DNA of 40,486 nucleotides, taken from NCBI GenBank assembly GCA_030730585.1, contig JANQUV010000024.1, positions 1-40,486 on the forward strand, in the 5' to 3' direction. The stretch is from Haliea sp. (GTDB lineage: Bacteria; Pseudomonadota; Gammaproteobacteria; Pseudomonadales; Halieaceae). Below, piece after piece: positions 38,768 through 40,486 of this stretch (within the stretch, counting starts at the first letter, position 1; every line of letters begins with the position of its first letter). Position numbers and translations under genes: made by a program. The notes below the pieces were generated by a model that was not told where the DNA came from, did no database searches, and saw nothing but the letters and a program-made list of their open reading frames with translations.

Positions 38768-39053
38768 GATTCCGGCTATAAAGTATGTGATGGTGTTACG
38801 CAGCAAGCCACGTTGTAGATCGATCGTGCCACCCAGCGCCCCGATTACCGGGGTGGTGAGTTGGCTGCGAGCCAGAATGGTCTTTTAGCCGCTAGCGTTG
38901 GTGAGTGTGCTGTTATACGCTGCCGCGCTTGGATGACTGCGTATCTGGAGCCTGTGAATGCCCTTTAGCAGCACTCTTTTGCAACCTGTCACCCTAGGCG
39001 GCCTTGCTTTCCGCAAAGAAGATCTCGCTAGCCTCGCCTGAGGGCCGTGTGCC

Positions 39054-40486
39054 ATGTATAAAACGATTATTGTCGTCGATAACGAAGACTTCACTCTCGC
39101 GACTGACGAAATTGAAGTTATTTCTTTTGAACGCTATCTGGTCGATTTCCCCAAACGTAATGAGCCGAAAACCCGGCTGATTAATCTGTGTGACACCGAG
39201 TACTATCTGAGCCGCGGCTATTATTGCTCGCTGCTTGCGGAGGCTCGTCAGCACAAGGTGCTGCCCAGTGTCAGTACGATTAACGATTTGCGTGACTTAA
39301 GCCTGGGCCCTGATGACGGGGTCAACCTTGCTGCGTTCACAGCCGGTACGCTCAAAGAAGGCGAAACTCGCGAGTTTTTGGCATATTTTGGCTGGACCGA
39401 GGACGAGCGCTGGCGCAAGGCCGTACGCAGCTTGTTTGAGCGCTATTCGGCGCCCATTTTGCAGTTTTGCGTGACTTTGGAAGATGGCCACCCACAGCTG
39501 ACTATCCGTCGCTACGGGTATGCGCATTTGTCTGAGGCAGAGCGCGGCGTATTTCAGCAGCGCTTGAAAACCTTTACCGAAAAGGTCTGGCGCAACTCTG
39601 GCAATCGCAAGCCTCTGCGCTGGGACCTCGCGATTCTGGTCAACCCTGATGAGGCCATTCCGCCCAGTGATGCCGAGGCCATCAAGCGCTTTATTAAAGC
39701 GGCGGCAAAGCTCGGTATGCATGCGGAAACCATTACGGCTCAGCAAGCTGGGCATATCGCCCAATACGACGCGCTGTTTATTCGCGAAACCACCGCGATT
39801 GACCACCACACCTACCGTTTGGCGCGTAAGGCTGAGCGTGAGGGCTTGGTGGTGATTGACGATTCAGCCTCTATTCTGCGCTGCTGTAACAAGGTGTTCT
39901 TGCACGACGCCTTCAGTTATCACGGCGTGCCTTCATTGAAGACGCGTACGGTGATTGGCGCATCGGAAGCTGAGCTGGATGAAATTGAAGCGCAATTCAC
40001 CTATCCCTGCGTGTTGAAATTGCCGGAAGGCGCTTTCTCCAAAGGTATTTACAAGGTAACCAACCGCACTGAACTTGCCCAGCGCTTGCATGAGCTGCTC
40101 AGTGATACGGCCCTGGTGCTGGTGCAGGAGTATATGTACACCGATTTTGACTGGCGAGTGGGCGTGCTTGCCGGCCGTGCCATTTACGCTTGCCGTTACC
40201 ACATGGCGCGAGATCATTGGCAGATCTACAACCACGGTGCCAAGCGCTTCGCTTCCGGCGGCTATGAAACGCTGCCTACATTCGAAGTGCCGAAGCTGGT
40301 GCTGGATGCCGCGTTGAAAGCGTGCCGAGTGGTAGGTAAGGGCCTTTACGGGGTGGATATCAAACAAAAAGGCAAGCAAGTGTATGTTATGGAGGTCAAC
40401 GACAATCCGAGCATCGAGCATGATGTGGAGGATGCCTACCTCGGCAAAGAGCTGTATATGTTGATTATGGCGGAATTCCAGCAACG
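39054..40486 (+). CDS. RimK-family ATP-grasp protein with RLAN domain, partial
   Basis: This reading frame stays open to the right edge of the window, giving 477 codons and no stop. The N-terminal part (about residues 1-150, MYKTIIVVDNEDFTL onward) looks like the RimK-like ATP-grasp N-terminal domain. The rest has ATP-grasp features: YPCVLKLPEGAFSKGIYKV, LVQEYMYTDFDWRVGVL and, at the end, VMEVNDNPSIEHDVEDAYLG. ATP-grasp ligases join a carboxylate to an amine or thiol using ATP; RimK itself adds glutamates to ribosomal protein S6. The substrate of this subfamily is not known to me. GAGGG precedes ATG 39054. Only a few tens of residues are likely missing. Confidence 0.88.
   Translation, partial: MYKTIIVVDNEDFTLATDEIEVISFERYLVDFPKRNEPKTRLINLCDTEYYLSRGYYCSLLAEARQHKVLPSVSTINDLRDLSLGPDDGVNLAAFTAGTLKEGETREFLAYFGWTEDERWRKAVRSLFERYSAPILQFCVTLEDGHPQLTIRRYGYAHLSEAERGVFQQRLKTFTEKVWRNSGNRKPLRWDLAILVNPDEAIPPSDAEAIKRFIKAAAKLGMHAETITAQQAGHIAQYDALFIRETTAIDHHTYRLARKAEREGLVVIDDSASILRCCNKVFLHDAFSYHGVPSLKTRTVIGASEAELDEIEAQFTYPCVLKLPEGAFSKGIYKVTNRTELAQRLHELLSDTALVLVQEYMYTDFDWRVGVLAGRAIYACRYHMARDHWQIYNHGAKRFASGGYETLPTFEVPKLVLDAALKACRVVGKGLYGVDIKQKGKQVYVMEVNDNPSIEHDVEDAYLGKELYMLIMAEFQQ

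Noticed and set aside
39297-39809. A 170-codon open frame on the minus strand, and another at 39933-40484
   Set aside because: Both lie antisense to the RimK-type gene, whose frame encodes clear ATP-grasp motifs. Their translations show no recognisable domain.

Overview
The window reads as a chromosomal core segment of an aerobic, moderately GC-rich gammaproteobacterium. The best guess is a marine Cellvibrionales/Halieaceae-type organism. The basis is gene content and order (uvrA divergent from an MFS gene and then ssb; fabA-fabB; ispB divergent from rplU-rpmA-obgE-proB), protein similarity recalled by eye, and the mix of acyl-CoA dehydrogenases with two photolyase-family proteins. No database search was possible, so the taxonomic placement is inference. 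I see no tRNA, rRNA, IS element, prophage, integrase or CRISPR array, and most of the sequence is densely packed housekeeping genes.

Layout. 1-253: a bidirectional terminator and a small degenerate tandem-repeat block. 254-5193: uvrA (minus), a divergent MFS exporter and ssb. 5242-7867: an RmlD-like Rossmann protein lacking its catalytic residues, then moaB and moeA (molybdenum cofactor). 7902-9648: fabA-fabB (minus), anaerobic-type unsaturated fatty acid synthesis. 9649-9997: a 349-base gene-free, structured gap. 9998-13626: mannose-1-P guanylyltransferase/mannose-6-P isomerase, galU and a phosphomannomutase/phosphoglucomutase, which together make GDP-mannose and UDP-glucose. Pgi (minus) converges on this cluster and supplies the same hexose-phosphate pool. 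15359-19606: ispB (minus), then rplU, rpmA, obgE and proB. 19638-23206: a ZIP metal transporter, an isoprenylcysteine-methyltransferase-like protein, and on the minus strand a UbiA/MenA-type prenyltransferase followed by ferrochelatase. 23312-29097: an exported M20 amidohydrolase, then an acyl-CoA dehydrogenase, a glutathione-transferase-like protein and two further acyl-CoA dehydrogenases in one unit. 29169-31891: two tandem ABC1/UbiB-family atypical kinases that resemble mitochondrial COQ8. 31888-33063: a lone nagA (minus). 33231-35675: a penicillin-acylase-family lipoprotein. 35775-38767: an iron-sulfur photolyase, a DUF2256 protein and a cryptochrome-DASH protein. 39054-end: the first 477 codons of a RimK-type ATP-grasp protein, cut by the window edge.

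The most interesting features are: the COQ8-like kinase pair; the acyl-CoA dehydrogenase trio, whose last two members look like complementary subunits of a hetero-oligomer; the light-response cluster, whose photolyase keeps the exact cysteine spacing of PhrB; the Rossmann protein without YxxxK; and the structured gap between fabA and the mannose operon. None of these amounts to a clear new defence or mobile system, and I do not claim one.
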